64,000 nucleotides of DNA from the NCBI GenBank assembly GCA_034008185.1, contig CM067082.1, positions 51,419,586-51,483,585 on the forward strand, in the 5' to 3' direction. This stretch comes from Gorsachius magnificus (lineage: Eukaryota > Chordata > Aves > Pelecaniformes > Ardeidae). Shown in pieces: positions 35,646 to 48,332 of this stretch. The stretch's first letter is position 1. Every line of letters starts with the position of its first letter. Below the pieces are notes generated by a model. The model saw only the letters and a program-made list of their open reading frames with translations, searched no databases and had not been told where the DNA came from. Both the position numbers and the translations under genes were made by a program.

Positions 35646-38600
35646 TAGCTAACGTAGACAGTTGGCAGGACACAGCTGATGTGGGGTAGCTAGATAAGCC
35701 CATCATTGGGTAGCCAGTTCTGCAGGAGCTAAAAGTGAGCTGTACTTTTAAAATACCACAGCTTGTGTCATTATTTTGTTTCGACAAACAAGGTTTATCA
35801 CCCAGACTTAATGAGTTACGGAGATATTATCAGGCCAGCCTGGACAAATATGGTACAGACTGTCACTTAGTAATCCTCGCAAATGAAAATAAATCCTTAC
35901 GCTTCTGGGTGGTTCTGGAGGTGTGCCACACCTAGCCATAGAAATAACAGCTTGCACCAAAGTAATAGGAACATATAGGTGTTCAAAAACAAGGCCATGT
36001 ACACCACACAAATCTGTCAGGAGATAACCGTGTCGCTACTGGCTCTCAAGATAAATGCTTAAGTCTCTTCAGTTTTGAGTACTTCAGTGATGCACTATGC
36101 TTGGAAGCTTCCGAGAGACTTTAGCTAATGCAGATAATGGCCTTTTTTTCATTTAGCAAAGGTAACCATATCAAACATACAACTTCTTTTCTCTATTGCA
36201 CTGGCATTCTACATGCTTTTAAGTTCATGTCAAGTAGTTTATTTTTATCTCCTGATGCCTGATCTCATTTGAATACAGTATTCCTAAAAACATTCTGGTT
36301 AGAGGTGTGAACTCCTGATAACAGGTTGCTTTCCTTGATTCCATTTGAAGAACCCATTAGATGTAGCCCCTGAGGGTCTTTGGACGATGGGCTGAAAACC
36401 ACTGTCTCCATGTTCTTGACAACTGCATACAGTGCCTACCCTTAAGATGCTATCTCAAAAGTTGAGCTCAAGAATAGGCAAGCTGAAACCCTGATGAAAA
36501 GGTATAATAATGACTGAACTTGCTCATTTTATCAGCACAAGAGTCTGTTGACTTTCAAGGCACCCTGCACAGGCTGCTGCATGGACAGGCTCCTTTCTGG
36601 ATGAAGGTTTGATCAAAAATAACCCTACATTAAATCTGGGGCATGTTCTGCATTCCATTCAATTAAGACAATGATTGTGATAGTCAGCAAAGGGGATTTC
36701 CCAGAACATTTGGTACCTACTTTGTAATTAGTAAAAAATGAAATGATAAATGTACTTGTGGATTTATGCAGTAGAATAGGTCTTATATTGGCAGCCTTGA
36801 TAAATGCGCCTAATAATAGAAAGGAAAAAGAATCTCATGTCCTGCGTTGATCCACAAATGAAAAAATAACAGGGATATGATTAGGAACCTTTCCTAGCTC
36901 ATTTGAACACTTGTCTCCAACTCAGAGCAGCACCACACCCTCAGTTTCTGGGAATAAATCCATTAATGAATGAGTGAAAATTTTTAGCTTTTAGCAAAGT
37001 TTTGCATTCAGTAAAAAACCATGGTGGAGGTTGGCCGTTATTATACTCCTGAGCCAGAGTTATAACAAGAGCATAATAGGTAGGACATGAGGCCTGTAAC
37101 ATAACAAAATACAAAATGCAATGCCAAATGCAGGAGAACAACATGGAGACTGGCAGAAAGGAACAAGAGGAACAGCAATATTATTTACATTCGCAGTCCC
37201 ATGGCAAATACAGAGCAAAGCTCTGTCTTCAGGGTTCCTGCTTCTAGTGTAGCTTCCTTGATGGGTTTACATTGACACCAGTGGCATGCATCACTCCAGT
37301 GAAATCCCCCAAATAGTGCTTGGCAAGAGCCACAGTCAGACTTCAGCTGGACTTCATCGCCCCTTGGACAACTGGCTGTGACACATAACCATGTATGCTG
37401 GGAGCTGACCTTATTATAGAGAATAAATCTTTTGCAGGTGGAACACATCAGCCACGTGGTACCTATACAGATCCACTGTGGAGCACAAATGTAATATGGC
37501 AGGCAGATGTTACATTGGATCAGCTACTTTTGTTCCATTCAGTGTTGTCAGATCCATTTAGACATCGCAATGCACGTTGCCACAAGGCCAATGCAATGAG
37601 TTGTACAACCATACAAATGAGAAAATCCACAATGCTCCAGACAGTTACAAGGTGGGAATGTCATGCTGTTCAGGAGAAGCTTTCTGGAAGGTAAGACATG
37701 GTTTTGATAAAATCTTAGGGGTGTTACAGGATGCTGAAATGCCTCAGTGGATGTGGCTGATGCCTCTGTGTATCATCCAGTTAAGAGGACAAACACATAA
37801 AAAGTAATTAAGTCCTTTCAAACTAATCTAAGCCACAAGGTATCTCCAGTCTCAAATACTAGTTTTCCAAAGAATACGCTTTATTTGAACAGAGTATGTC
37901 ATCTGAGCAGGTAACTTAGACCTGTATACACCTCACACAGTATCTGTTCCATACAAGCAAAGAGACAATTAATGTCTCTTCTCTGACTTTGGCATGGAAA
38001 CAAGCCGATCCTCATGCTGACACAGCAACTGAAGCGTGCACACCTCGGTGGCCTGGTTTATGTGTGAAAACACACATCAGAGTGGCTGCAGGCTTTGCTC
38101 TTTTTATCGTTCCATTTTTTCTCCCAAAGCAAAACAAAACACAGCCCCCACAACAGAACAGTCCCTCATAAAAATAAATAGCAGAGAAACAAGTAGTGTC
38201 CCTTCCTGCGCTCCTCAGAAGCGTTCATTTCCAGCCTCTAACAGTTGCCCTTCGATAGGTGACTGGCGAAGCAGCGAAGAGAAGGGACAAAATAAATCTG
38301 TCGTCCAGCAAAGTGGCACTCTGGGTCCTGTAGGTTCACTCTTCACCCTTTTCTTTTTATTTCCTCAGGAGTAGCAGCGAAGCTTGATAATGCTCTGGGC
38401 TCCTAGTTCATGGGCCAGTGGCTTTTCCTTCTGTCACCTGCTGGGCCTCTGTCATAGAGAGAAGTTGCAGTTTTCAAGGGCAACGCTTTACCTGCCATAG
38501 CTGTCTTTCTCTAGGTACAGGAAGGTCTGCACAAGAACTTACTCTGTACACGCATGGCTAAGTAAGAATCTCAAATAATAATAAAAAAACCTACTGCTCC

Positions 38601-39153
38601 TGAAGTATTCATTTATTACCAAAGAAAAACATATTGAAGTTTGGAGATGAAAATAAAATACACTCAGAATTCATAAGCAGTGTATGGCTAATTCCTTTTT
38701 TATGAAAACCATACAGCACAGATTTGCAGAACATTCACTTCTTCCATTGATACCAGTTGGAATTATTAGGTCAGTGCCTTTGGAAATCTTAAATCTGCAA
38801 AGAATATTTAACTTCCAATTAAACTGCTAGCTCTAGTTAATTAAAAGGACACTCTAGTCAAAAATCATGCTTAAAATATTTTCCATTCATCATGATACAT
38901 CTTTGAATCTCATAAAACAGAGCAACAGTCATTCTGAAAAGTGACCAGTCACAAATTTGTCAGTTTTCTTGAAACGCTTTACTAGTTTGCTGAAATTTTC
39001 CATGATATATATCTTCGTTATTTTCAGAAATAAGAAAATGAACATCTGACAGGTTTTTTATGGTTTGTTTTGTTCTATCTTCCCCTTCCCTTTCTCCTCC
39101 ATAGGAAGACAGAAAACAAAAAGGAGGTCAAATTGACAGAATAAGAAATTGAA
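35646..39153. other. Non-coding stretch, no gene seen
   Basis: AT-rich unique DNA. A segment near 37262-37305 (TTTACATTGACACCAGTGGC, then ATCACTCCAGTGAA) resembles the GTGTAAATC-type ancient repeat and explains part of a Cys-rich minus-strand frame at 37185-37448. A short ACAGTATTCC near 36276 recalls old CR1 but is too short to call. No exon or RNA gene supported. Confidence 0.45.
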
Positions 39154-39240
39154 AATTTAAAAAAAAAAAAAAGAAAAAATACAAGAAATTTAAAAAAAGT
39201 CAAATAGGAAAATATTTTCATTTGGAAAAAAAACCTCATA
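39154..39240 (+). repeat. A-rich low-complexity tract
   Basis: Runs of A broken by occasional G, T and C. It could be the tail of a lost retroposon or slippage; no element is recognisable upstream. Confidence 0.75.
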
Positions 39241-40222
39241 AAAATAAATTCATACAAACAGTTATCCAAATCTTCTCAAAAGATGTCAATAATTTCATTT
39301 TTGATATTTTCATGGGAAATATGATTAACAACATTTTAGAAATATCACCAGTCTTTTTGATCAACTTTCTGATCCTTTACGTGGGTGTTATGAGAAAGAG
39401 AGGGTAAATTTCAATTGCATGTGAAAACAAAAGGGAAGCTTATGAAATAATTACCTTGTTTATTGCCTTTTTCTATTTTTTATTTTTTTTAAATATAAAT
39501 AGGGATAAATTATTCCCTACATTTAAAAAAATATTGTAAAGCCTGACCAAAATTCAGTGTGAATCAAACATTATTTGATGGTTAAAAACCAGTAGAAACA
39601 ATGAATTCATCACAAGAATTCCTGCATGGTGTTGTATGCCCACGACGCATAAATATTGCAGATTATATCTGAAAAACAAGCTAAAGTCTGGGTGCCTCTT
39701 CAAGCCTGTCAGAAATGAACCTTCATTCATTGTTAAAGGTTAATTAAAATAAAACAGCCAGCGTAGTCCTGAGTTCAGAATACCGGACCAAGAAGCAGAA
39801 GATGTGGATTTCAGACCCTTCCCTTCTGTGGGTAGCATAATGTATTGTTTTTCCATGATTTATTTGTGTTGTGAGAGCTCCTAATGACCCCCTGGTGACA
39901 CAGAAAGAGAGGAGGATTTGTCTATGACAGTGATGGCTCTGAAATCCCGGATCTTCTGAGTTTTTGTCCAGTGTTCAGAGAGACTACACTGTCGGTTTTA
40001 ATTATTTGTGAAATGTTGATTTCCTGCTTCCATGTACAGGATAATATTAAAATTGTAATTAAAGGCATTTAAAGAAGAAGACTAGAGACGTGTGTGTCCC
40101 AGGAATTGCCACCCTGGGTACGATAGGAAAATTCCAGGTTCTCAGAGCAATCAGGTCATTACATTGCTATGGATCCACATGTCCAGCATGAAATTGGTTT
40201 CCCAAACAGCCAGTCTTCTTGC
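39241..40222. other. Non-coding stretch, no gene seen
   Basis: Very AT-rich, with a T/A-rich interval around 39470-39500. No frame of note. Confidence 0.5.
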
Positions 40223-40315
40223 CTGCCTCCTTCCCCCCGCTTCCTCCCTTCCTTCCTTCCTCCTCTCCTTCCCTTCCTTCCCTCCTCTCCTTCCCTTCCT
40301 CCCTTCTTTCTCTTT
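40223..40315 (+). repeat. Polypyrimidine CCTT microsatellite
   Basis: About 90 bases of nearly pure C and T built on CCTTCCTT/CCCT units, with CTTCCTTCCTCCTCTCC as an example. Polypurine-polypyrimidine mirror tracts of this length can adopt triplex structures and vary in length. Overlapping frames here encode only Pro/Ser/Leu runs (plus) or Glu/Gly/Arg/Lys runs (minus), an artefact. Confidence 0.9.
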
Positions 40316-43300
40316 GTCCAAATTTCTGCAGTGAATTCTCCTTTGTCACCTGCTCTAATTTCCCCCATCGTTTTTCCTCAGCGTCAGCTGAGGGAGGGTT
40401 CTGCTTCAACAAACAATTTACCTGAAGTTTAGATCCAGGCTCTGCTTTCAGTTCTCATCACATTCCATGATTTTCGTTATGCATACAGATGCTCCAAAAC
40501 AAGTTGTTGAAGAGAAAAGTCAGAGTGGCGAAATTTTGCACATTGCATTTCTGTCTACAGATTTGCTGACCAAAGAAAAATGTATTTGCAGCAACAAGGT
40601 GTGGACGCTGTAGCCCACTCCTTCAGAGGACAACCCGGCTGTCCCCCGGGTAGCTTCGGCTTTACCTGGAGGGAGAAGTAACCTCACAAAGTCTTCTCAT
40701 CCTGGCCTGGTTCCGCAGTGCAGAGAGGCTCCTAACTAATTACAGGGACTTCAATTCTGAGCTTGACCAGCTGTGTCAAAGCGAGGATGCCATAGGCTCC
40801 CAAGTGCTGCAAGATCTATAATTCAACTTCCATATAAAAAAGTCAATATTGGACAAAAGAATGACATTTAAAAATCATAAAATAAGTAGCTTGGTATTTA
40901 CCTAAGATGCTCTTTTCTTCCCATAGTTTTATATAACATGTAGTGGTCTGTTTATACTTCTGCTTTTTTCATGAGTGGAATAATTCTCCCTTTGGTTTTA
41001 GATGTCTGCACAAGTGAAGAAGCACGGTCATCAAGGAAAGACAGCGGAGGATAGGCAAACTCTGGACACACTGGAATTTTTATGCTCTGAAAGAAGTCAG
41101 GACCCATGTAACTTGTGGTTCTCTCTCTTTTGAAGAAAAAGTCATTACTCGGGCAGTGTAAAAAACACCCAGAAGGTAACACTCCTGGCTTCCCTGAACC
41201 AACTGACATTGGCCCTGTGCAGGACAGCACATGGAGAATCACTTTAAATCTTGCAGCAATAACTAATTTCAGGTGCAATCACAGGTTGCAGAAGCTGTGG
41301 ACTGCTCCTTGGAGTCTCAGGCACCCATGGGTGGTAGCCCCCGCTTGTAGGAGTACTTAGGACTGAAGGATCAGTCTTTACGCCTGCTTCCCACAAAGAT
41401 ATGAAGATGTTATTTTCTTTATTGAGCTCGGTGAGCCAAGAAAAAGCAGGACAGCTTTGCATAGGCTATGGCCTGGCTTTACTGCTCGGTAAGTGCCAGC
41501 ATATCATTTTTGCACCTTTAAGTGATAAAGGCAGGGATAAAGAAAATTAACAGAGTTGATGCATATGGTTTGTTAAACCATCTCTTTACCAAATATTGAA
41601 GAAATAAAGCAGGTGTTCATGAGTAAACAGAGTAAGTGACATCGACCCAAATTTACCTAAAATTGATGTCAATGGGGAAGGAATTGTCTAGTGAGGTGCA
41701 GTGGTGCAGCTGGGTCACTGGAGCAAAGGAGAACAAATGGAAGCAAAATCAACCTGAAGTTAGTGAAGGTCAGGGTTTCTTTTTTTTCCTTCTCCTCCTG
41801 TCTCTTGCTGCTGATCTTTTCTGTTTGTCTGTTGGCTACATTTTGTTGGTTTTCCTTTCACTATTTTATCTTTCTTTTCACTATTTTATCTTGAGCTTCA
41901 AATACTTTGTATTGGCCAGCTACTTCTGAAAGCTGCTACATGTGCACTTTGATCATTATCTGACTCTCTCTTTTTCCTTCCAATTTTTTCTTTAAGCTGC
42001 TGAAATGCCACAACAGAGGATATTTTGCTGTGCAAAAAGGATTGTTTTCTACAACTCCTATTTCAAAGACCACTTGCTTAACGACACTGAGAACTCAAGC
42101 AGAGAGGAAAGAGAGAGGGTATTAGACGATTATTTTAAAGATTTGATCTTTCACAAGTACTGAAAACACAAGGCCAGACTATTCAATTAGGCACTAAGCC
42201 ATTTTCCATAGCTCGCAAATTAATTATTGAAACTGGAACCTGCCACCAATTCCTCATGTGTCCACATCTTTTGCTCATGATCCGTAAGGAAGCTCAACAA
42301 TAGGGCCAGTATCACCAGATTGCTCCATCCTTAATCAGCCAAAAAAGAGGAAGGGAGAGAAAATTTCTCTGTGTGAACCCACCCAAGCCAGGCTGGGGAA
42401 AGCATTTGCCGAAAGTAATCCTGTGGTGGCCACAGGCAAGACAAAAGTGACCACAGCGCCCTGCTCTTCTCTCGCTTCTCCAGCTCTAGGGCCACTGTAA
42501 TCACCAGTCGCTTCACCTGTGGGTTATGAATCTTGACAGATAAGAAGGCATGTTCTAGGAAATGGCAAGCGAAGGGGGTTTTTTTGTTTGGTTGGGGGTT
42601 TTTTAATAGCTCTGTCCTTCCTTCTCTGAGAGATGTGAGGAGTTTTCTGCTGTACGGGCGCTCGCTGATTGGAACCTTTTAAATGGGCATGGGCTAGCAT
42701 CACACTGCCCAGTCCTAAAAAATACTGTGGCATGCTGGCAGCCTTGAAATATCCTGATGGTCAGCATTTGCATTTGTACTGCCGGCGTATCTCTGATCTG
42801 TATTACCATTCTGACCCCTCTTTCCTGTTCATATGCACTGCAACTGACCTTCACAAAGATACAAATTCCAGTTTACTTCACTTCAAATGCAAGAGTGTGA
42901 GTCAGCCCCCTGAGGGAATAGCAAGGAATTCATTATAGCAACACAAGAGAAAGATGTGGAGGAAGTAATGTGCTTTCTTTACACAAAAGGGAAAAGAAAT
43001 AGACGGTGAGAGCACCAAGCAAAGCCCAAGAAATCTTGAGATGTAATCTGACATAGTGGCACCGAACTCAATTCTTATTGTCTGTAGGTGTACAACCTTA
43101 TTAGGGCTTAAAAAGTAAGCCAAGCCTTGTCTGATCCCTGCTGCAGGCTGCCAAGCCAAGCAACTGCTTCCAGAAGTGGAAATCTTTGTGATCAATATAA
43201 AACCACTAGCTGTGGGTGAGATCTTTCAGAGAAATAAAAAGCCAAGATTCCCAAGTCACAGAAATTAGAAGAGGGTAAGACCTATTTTGTTTTGTCTAGC

Positions 43301-43394
43301 CCCACTATCAGTGGTTCCCTAGATACATCTGTCACATGCTACACCAACATGATTTTTTTTTTTTTTTAAAAGGTCCTAAAGAAAGAGGTTTCCG
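40316..43394. other. Non-coding stretch, no gene seen
   Basis: Unique DNA with a T run at 43353-43367 and a small direct repeat near 41.87 kb (listed). A weak AATTGATGTCAATGGGG at about 41663 recalls the ancient palindromic repeats but is too short to claim. No gene supported. Confidence 0.5.
41857..41893 (+). repeat. Short 20-base tandem duplication
   Basis: TTTCACTATTTTATCTT occurs at 41857-41873 and again, identical, at 41877-41893. This is a period of 20 bases inside a pyrimidine-rich stretch and probably a slippage duplication. Confidence 0.85.
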
Positions 43395-43545
43395 CTTGAG
43401 TACAAGACCCTCCTGAAACCACATAGCCATTAAGGATCCCATCATCTTTTCCACAAGGACAAGGTATCAGCCCCACTTCTCGTTCCAACTGGGCAAATTA
43501 CATTCTGATTATTCAGATTCTTTCCCTAACTACTTTTTCCACTTT
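43395..43545. repeat. Ancient vertebrate interspersed repeat, eroded
   Basis: AGCCATTAAGGATCCCATCA, TTTTCCACAAG, CCAACTGGGCAAATTACATT and ATTCTTTCCCTAACTACT occur in the order of a widely dispersed old repeat. From memory its core runs GCCATTAAAGATCCCATGGCA - TTTTCGCAAGAGTAGGGG - GTGTCCTGGCCAAATTC. I do not know its formal family. Divergence is high, so this is a recognition call. Confidence 0.42.
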
Positions 43546-44751
43546 CATATCCTCCCCTTCGCTTTCAGTCGCCAGACAGTGGGGTATTGAGCTCAAAATC
43601 TGTCCTGTTCCACCAAAAGCGTGGCTGCATTTAGAGAAGTGTACTGCATCTGAGCTCCTTAGCAATGAAAAGGGCTATACAAGGGATGGTTTTTACTACC
43701 ATCTGCTCAAAACATAGCTGGAAAAAGACAAAGGAACTCTAAAAACTGACAAGTAACATATGCATATTGGTGCACTGGATACAGTGAAGATGAATCCAAA
43801 TTATCCTCAGCAGGAATCCAGAAGCCTGTATTAGTGCACAGAGCAACATATCCCCTGCTATTCATTTGTATTGGTAGAAATGGAAAAATCATGTGGATTT
43901 CAAAAAAGGTTTTTCTCTCTCATGACTGGACAGAAAGATCTAATTAGCAGTAATTACTGCCCAGCTAATTTTATTTACAATCTAAAGGAAAATTAAATTT
44001 AAAATATTTTCAGTTCTTAACATACTTGCAATTTTTTCTGCATAATTTTTAACATAGGGGTTTTGTGATCCAGAATGTTTTGAGAAATAACTGGAAATAG
44101 TTGTAATTTTGCCCATTCTTAGTATTTGCTGCAATTTTTTTTTCTATAAGCTACCACCTACCACACACTTTTATTTTCTTCTCTAAGAATGCTTGCATCA
44201 AACTTGGAAATATCATTAACAAAGAAAACCCCACTAACATACAAAGTGCTACAAATTGCACAGAAAGAGGTGGTGTACATTTTTGTTTCAGAAACATTCA
44301 GCAAGATTCACAAAGAGGAGCTAAATTCTCAGTACAGTGCTCAGATGGACTTAATGGCAGTTACAAATTCTGCTAAAATCTGGAAAAGACCAATATCCGT
44401 TATTGAACTGGCCCAGAGCTCCTATTTCTCAGAAATTAGGTGGTTTCTTCCAAGCATGGAACTTGGATTAAACTTTCTGCTTAAATTGTTTTAAATACTT
44501 TTCAACTGTTTGTTTTTAACACAGATGTTCTTTGATACGTTGGTTTCAGGAAGGTGCAGATTTTTACATGTTCTGCAGATCGCAGCAGTGTTTTTCTGCA
44601 GAGTTCCTACTTTCAGTCACTCAGTACCTCAACCTATTTACAATCATTCAAGGAAATGGAAGAAAATTTTAAATTCTTTGGCAGCCACCAGGATCCCGCT
44701 CCTTGCCAAAACAGAAACAGGTACCACAGAATATAATTCATAAAATGAAAT
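43546..44751. other. Non-coding stretch, no gene seen
   Basis: AT-rich. A 101-codon plus-strand frame (44189-44494) is fairly clean but has no recognisable domain, no splice-site pair and no neighbour suggesting a gene. I leave it as chance. Confidence 0.45.
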
Positions 44752-44860
44752 AAAGTGGAGATGGAAAAGACCTTACCTTGTCCTGACGGCGTTGGCCCCT
44801 TTCCCAAACATACAGACTCCCATGTTGTGCCCTAGTGTTACCTGTGCCTGAGGAGATTTG
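44752..44860 (-). mobile_element. Possible old CR1 LINE 3' fragment
   Basis: GGAGATGGAAAAGACCTTAC is close to the GATGGAAAAGACCTnTTAGGTC start of another old CR1 lineage as it appears reversed. What follows (TTCCCAAACATACAG, GCCCTAGTG) fits it loosely. Short and diverged; the call rests mainly on the first 20 bases. Confidence 0.3.
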
Positions 44861-45100
44861 CTCAGCCTCTTACCCAACAGCTACCCCATCTTTCAGATTT
44901 TTCAGCTGCTGGGAGTTGAGCAAACCTGATAATGTTCAGATCTGGGCAGATTTGATTCAACCAGACTTGGCCAAAGTTTGGTGAAGTTTTGAACCAGAGA
45001 GATGTGGTTCCACCATAATCTACAACCCCAAATTTCAGCCCCTCTTCTGCTTCCTTTTTTCTGGGAGACGTACTTACTCTGTTCCTTTTCCAATCTACGA

Positions 45101-45192
45101 CTTAGAATCTTAGAATCACAGAATCATTGAATCATAGAATCGTTTAGGTTGGAAAAGACCTTTAAGATCATCAAGTCCAACTGTTAGCCTTG
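45101..45192 (-). mobile_element. CR1 LINE 3'-end fragment, inverted
   Basis: Five 8-base tail units (CTTAGAAT, CTTAGAAT, CACAGAAT, CATTGAAT, CATAGAAT) are followed by CGTTTAGGTTGGAAAAGACC and TTTAAGATCATCAAGTCCAA. This is the reverse complement of the avian CR1 3' end, so the element sits on the minus strand with its 3' end at 45101. Similarity fades after about 45192, so the copy is 5'-truncated to about 90 bases. It belongs to the same or a close subfamily as 19356-19427. Confidence 0.92.
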
Positions 45193-46531
45193 AGATAAGC
45201 CCCAGACTGGCAGCCTCAGAGACTGATGCTCTTTCCCATCTGAGCCATGTGGGAAGGGAGGGAAGCCCCTTGCAGCTGGGGAACATGTGAGGCTTCGCCT
45301 CACTTTGACAGCAGTCACAGCAAAGCTTCCATGCTTTATCTTCTCCATAGCGCACGCAGGGGATGCTTCCCACAGAGGCATGCCCCGATGGGAATGCTTT
45401 CTGGAAGCCACCCCCGAGGACAGACTGTGGTATTATTGTTACCTGTGCAGCCCCTGACCTCCCAACCAAAGCAATCAAATGGAAGGTTATTTGTACTCCA
45501 GCACCACTGGTATGGACACAGGACTGCTAGGAAGCAGCTTAGATCATTTCATTTTATATACACTACAGAACAAACAGCACATGCTTGCAGCTTTCAGAAG
45601 TCACTAGAGATCTGGGTCAGATTCAAATCAGCAACCTAGAGGTGAAAGTCTCCGTATCCCATTACCAAATCCTGAGACATCCAGTCCCCCATGCACATAT
45701 TAATAGTTGATCATTATGAATTCCATGTTGGGATAATTAATTACCGCATCTGAACTCTGCCTTAGGAATTATTAGATCATTTGGGGCCTGTAATTTATTT
45801 TATTTAGCACTGTATGAAAATTGCCGCTTCTTTTTTTTTAAAAAAAAAAACCCTATACTTTAGGCTTTGAGAAGTACATAATGTTTTCTGCAAAATGCAA
45901 ACCACAAAACAAATATATCTCTTATTGGGCCTGGAGTAGTCCTACAGGATTTGTTAGCAGGCTCTGATGATAGACGTGAGCAGCCATGCATCCAGCTAAT
46001 GAGCTGGCCCAAGGGATAAAGAACACACCAAGCCACTAGCAATGGATGTGGAAAAAGAGCCAGGGGAATGGTAGAGCATGTTGCCAAATGATGAGTCTTA
46101 AAGGTGGCTTCCCATATGAAATTAAAGGGTTTTGCAAAAGCAAAATCTGTTTTTCTCACTCAAAAAATAAATCAGACAATAAGACACGTTCACTTCTGAA
46201 ATGAATGTTCTCTCCGACTCCGTTATGCTCTTAACAAGACGAGCTCGCTTATAGAGAGCCAAATCCTTCAGACATGATTTAACCTGCACTTTCAGGAGGC
46301 TTTGGTAGGTGTTGTGTAATGAGTTCTGAATAAAGACACAGTTGAGGACTGCAGAAATTTTGGTCCTTTGTGGATAGGAGTTATAATTCCAAAGAAGTTG
46401 TAAGGAGCCTATTCTATGCATAGAAAGGTAAGGAAAAGTGTCTCCCCCCTTTTCCTACAGACCCTGCTTGCTATTCTGTTCTTTGCTGCAGGGATTTGTC
46501 TTAGTTAGGTCTGAAATTCTCTTCAATCTAA
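45193..46531. other. Non-coding stretch, no gene seen
   Basis: Two overlapping frames on opposite strands (minus 45116-45478, 120 codons; plus 45247-45639, 130 codons) cover the same bases; the minus one begins in the CR1 tail. Neither has a domain. A T-run followed by an A-run (about 45831-45850) is a low-complexity junction. Confidence 0.5.
45715..45830. promoter_or_regulatory. Candidate conserved non-coding element
   Basis: GGGATAATTAATTACCGCAT and GGAATTATTAGATCATTTGG cluster homeodomain-like cores in about 115 bases with no repeat. Enhancer-like appearance only. Confidence 0.2.
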
Positions 46532-46582
46532 GGGCCAGATTCTGCCCTCCTCCAATACATGTGTGGAATTTATTCCTCAAAA
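46532..46582. repeat. Half of an ancient palindromic repeat
   Basis: GGGCCAGATTCTGCCCTC, then ATACATGTGTGGAATTTATT and CCTCAA match the left arm (GGGCCAGATTCTG - GTGTAAATC) of the same repeat type as 4273-4362. The right arm is not recognisable. Confidence 0.48.
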
Positions 46583-47860
46583 TATATATTTTATTTTCAG
46601 TACTGTAGACTAAAATACTGTCTATTGATTTTTTTGCAGCAGACAGAATACTTTGTGCTGTTTTCACTTGTGTCAACAATTGGTAGATATCTAACTATAG
46701 GATGAAAAGTGTCTCAGGAGATGTAAAAATACAATCCAGGTTTGTTAACATTTGTAAGCCTCTATAAAGCTTCAACCTGGGCAAGATCCATCTGCTTTAT
46801 CCTAAATAATACTAAATGTAACTCATTTTATTTCCCCAAAAAGCCTCAGGAAAATTAGCTGCATGAAACAGAAAACAGAAACACTCAGTTTTGCTTTCTA
46901 ATGATTTCTTTGTTCCATCTTCATTCTATCACCTGCTTGTAACTGACCCTGTAGTCCTAGAAAATTCCCATGAATCTTAAAATAAATGTACTGGCTTCTC
47001 TGAGCTTCATGCGAGACGATACTTGGAAAACCCCTGGTTTGTGTACTGCAAAAGACACTGGAAGAGGATCTTAATTTGATCATAATTTGCTGGCTTTTGG
47101 TATTCTTAATATTTACTTCCACCTCATCCTGAATTAGGTCTCAGCTCGGTGGGTTATGGATTGTGCATGTTCAGTTCAGCCTGTCAGCAAGGTTTGCAAC
47201 CGTGAAAGAACCACAAAATGCTGAACTTCTCGAGTGCATTCCTGAGAGGAAGTAGACATTGGTTTCGCACACATGTGGTCATGTGTGGATGTCTGTGCTA
47301 GCATGGGGATGTCATTTCTTCTTTAGGATGCACATCTTCTGTTTTCTGAGCAGACACATGGGATTCTGGGCTTATTTTTTCCTTAAAGGCACTCTTGGAG
47401 AAATTCTCCTCCACTACTATTTTTGCAGTGGGAAGTTCAGATTTCAGGAAATCTCTGTTTGTTATATCGAAGTGGTGGAAAGAAGGTTTTGGCATGCAGA
47501 GCCCCATGGTAATAAATGGAAGGACCATCAAACATAAATGACCTTGGCAAATTGGGGCACCAACACACTAGCAAGTGTAACATCCTGCAAAATATAGCAT
47601 ACACATTTCAGTAAGATAATTGTAGTTCAATATAAATCACTTAATAATACTTCCTGAAATACTGTGGGATGTCTCCTGCAAACAATGAATCTGTAGTCTC
47701 CCAAAGCTGTCCAACAGCTCTGTATAGCATCGTACCACTAGTGCTAACTGAGGAGAGGTTAAGTTTCTGTTGCACAGGACACACAGGTCACTCAGCTGTT
47801 GGTTGGTGTGGCTTCTTTTTATGTGAGGAAGCTGCCTGTTATGTTCATGTGATGGGATTT
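46583..47860. other. Non-coding stretch, no gene seen
   Basis: Unique AT-rich DNA. Frames are 74-92 codons, several open opposite each other around 47259-47537. No repeat or exon supported. Confidence 0.5.
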
Positions 47861-48142
47861 TGTGCTGGTTTTGGCTGGGGTAGAGGTAATTTTTCTTCAT
47901 AGCAGCTAGTATGGGGCTATGTTTCGGATTTGTGCTGGAAACAGCGTTGATAACACAGGGATGGTTTAGTTACTGCTGAGCAGGGCTTACACAGAGTCAA
48001 GGCCTTTTCCGCTTCTCACCCCACCCACCAGCGAGGAGGCTGGGGGCAGGGGGCACAAGAAGCTGGGAGGGGGCACAGCCGGGACAGCTGACCCCAACTG
48101 ACCACAGGGATATCCCACGCCATATGACATCATGCTCAGCAA

Positions 48143-48148
48143 TATAAA
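48143..48148 (+). promoter_or_regulatory. TATA box of the second LTR
   Basis: TATAAA, preceded by GACATCATGCTCAGCAA and followed by GCTGCGGGGAG, lies about 280 bases into the LTR. This is a canonical core promoter; transcription would begin roughly 25-30 bases downstream. Whether it fires is unknown. Confidence 0.6.
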
Positions 48149-48332
48149 GCTGCGGGGAGAAGAAGAAGGAAGGGGGGAATGTTCGGAGTTATGGCATTGG
48201 TCTTCTCAAGTCACTGTTCGGCATGATGGAGCCCTGCTTTCCTGGAGACGGCTGAACACCTGCCTGCCCATGGGAAGCAGTGAATGAATTCCTTGTTTTG
48301 CTTTGCTTGTGTGTGCGGCTTTTGCTTTCCCT

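Noticed and set aside
36270..36300. ACAGTATTCC-like piece that could continue the old CR1 at 35126-35645
   Set aside because: Too short, and separated by more than 600 bases of unrelated sequence.
37185..37448. Cys-rich 87-codon minus-strand frame with a von Willebrand factor C-like WSDACHWCQC run
   Set aside because: The bases encoding that run (about 37262-37305) look like an eroded GTGTAAATC-type ancient repeat read in reverse. No convincing splice sites bound the frame, so the similarity is likely accidental.
37395..37694. Plus-strand 99-codon frame ending just before a GTAAG donor-like site
   Set aside because: The product resembles no domain I know, the overlapping frame at 37577 is open too, and a lone GTAAG is common by chance.
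44189..44494. 101-codon plus-strand frame of ordinary amino-acid composition
   Set aside because: The composition looks protein-like, but there is no domain, no matching exon border and no neighbour. Only a conservation test would revive it.
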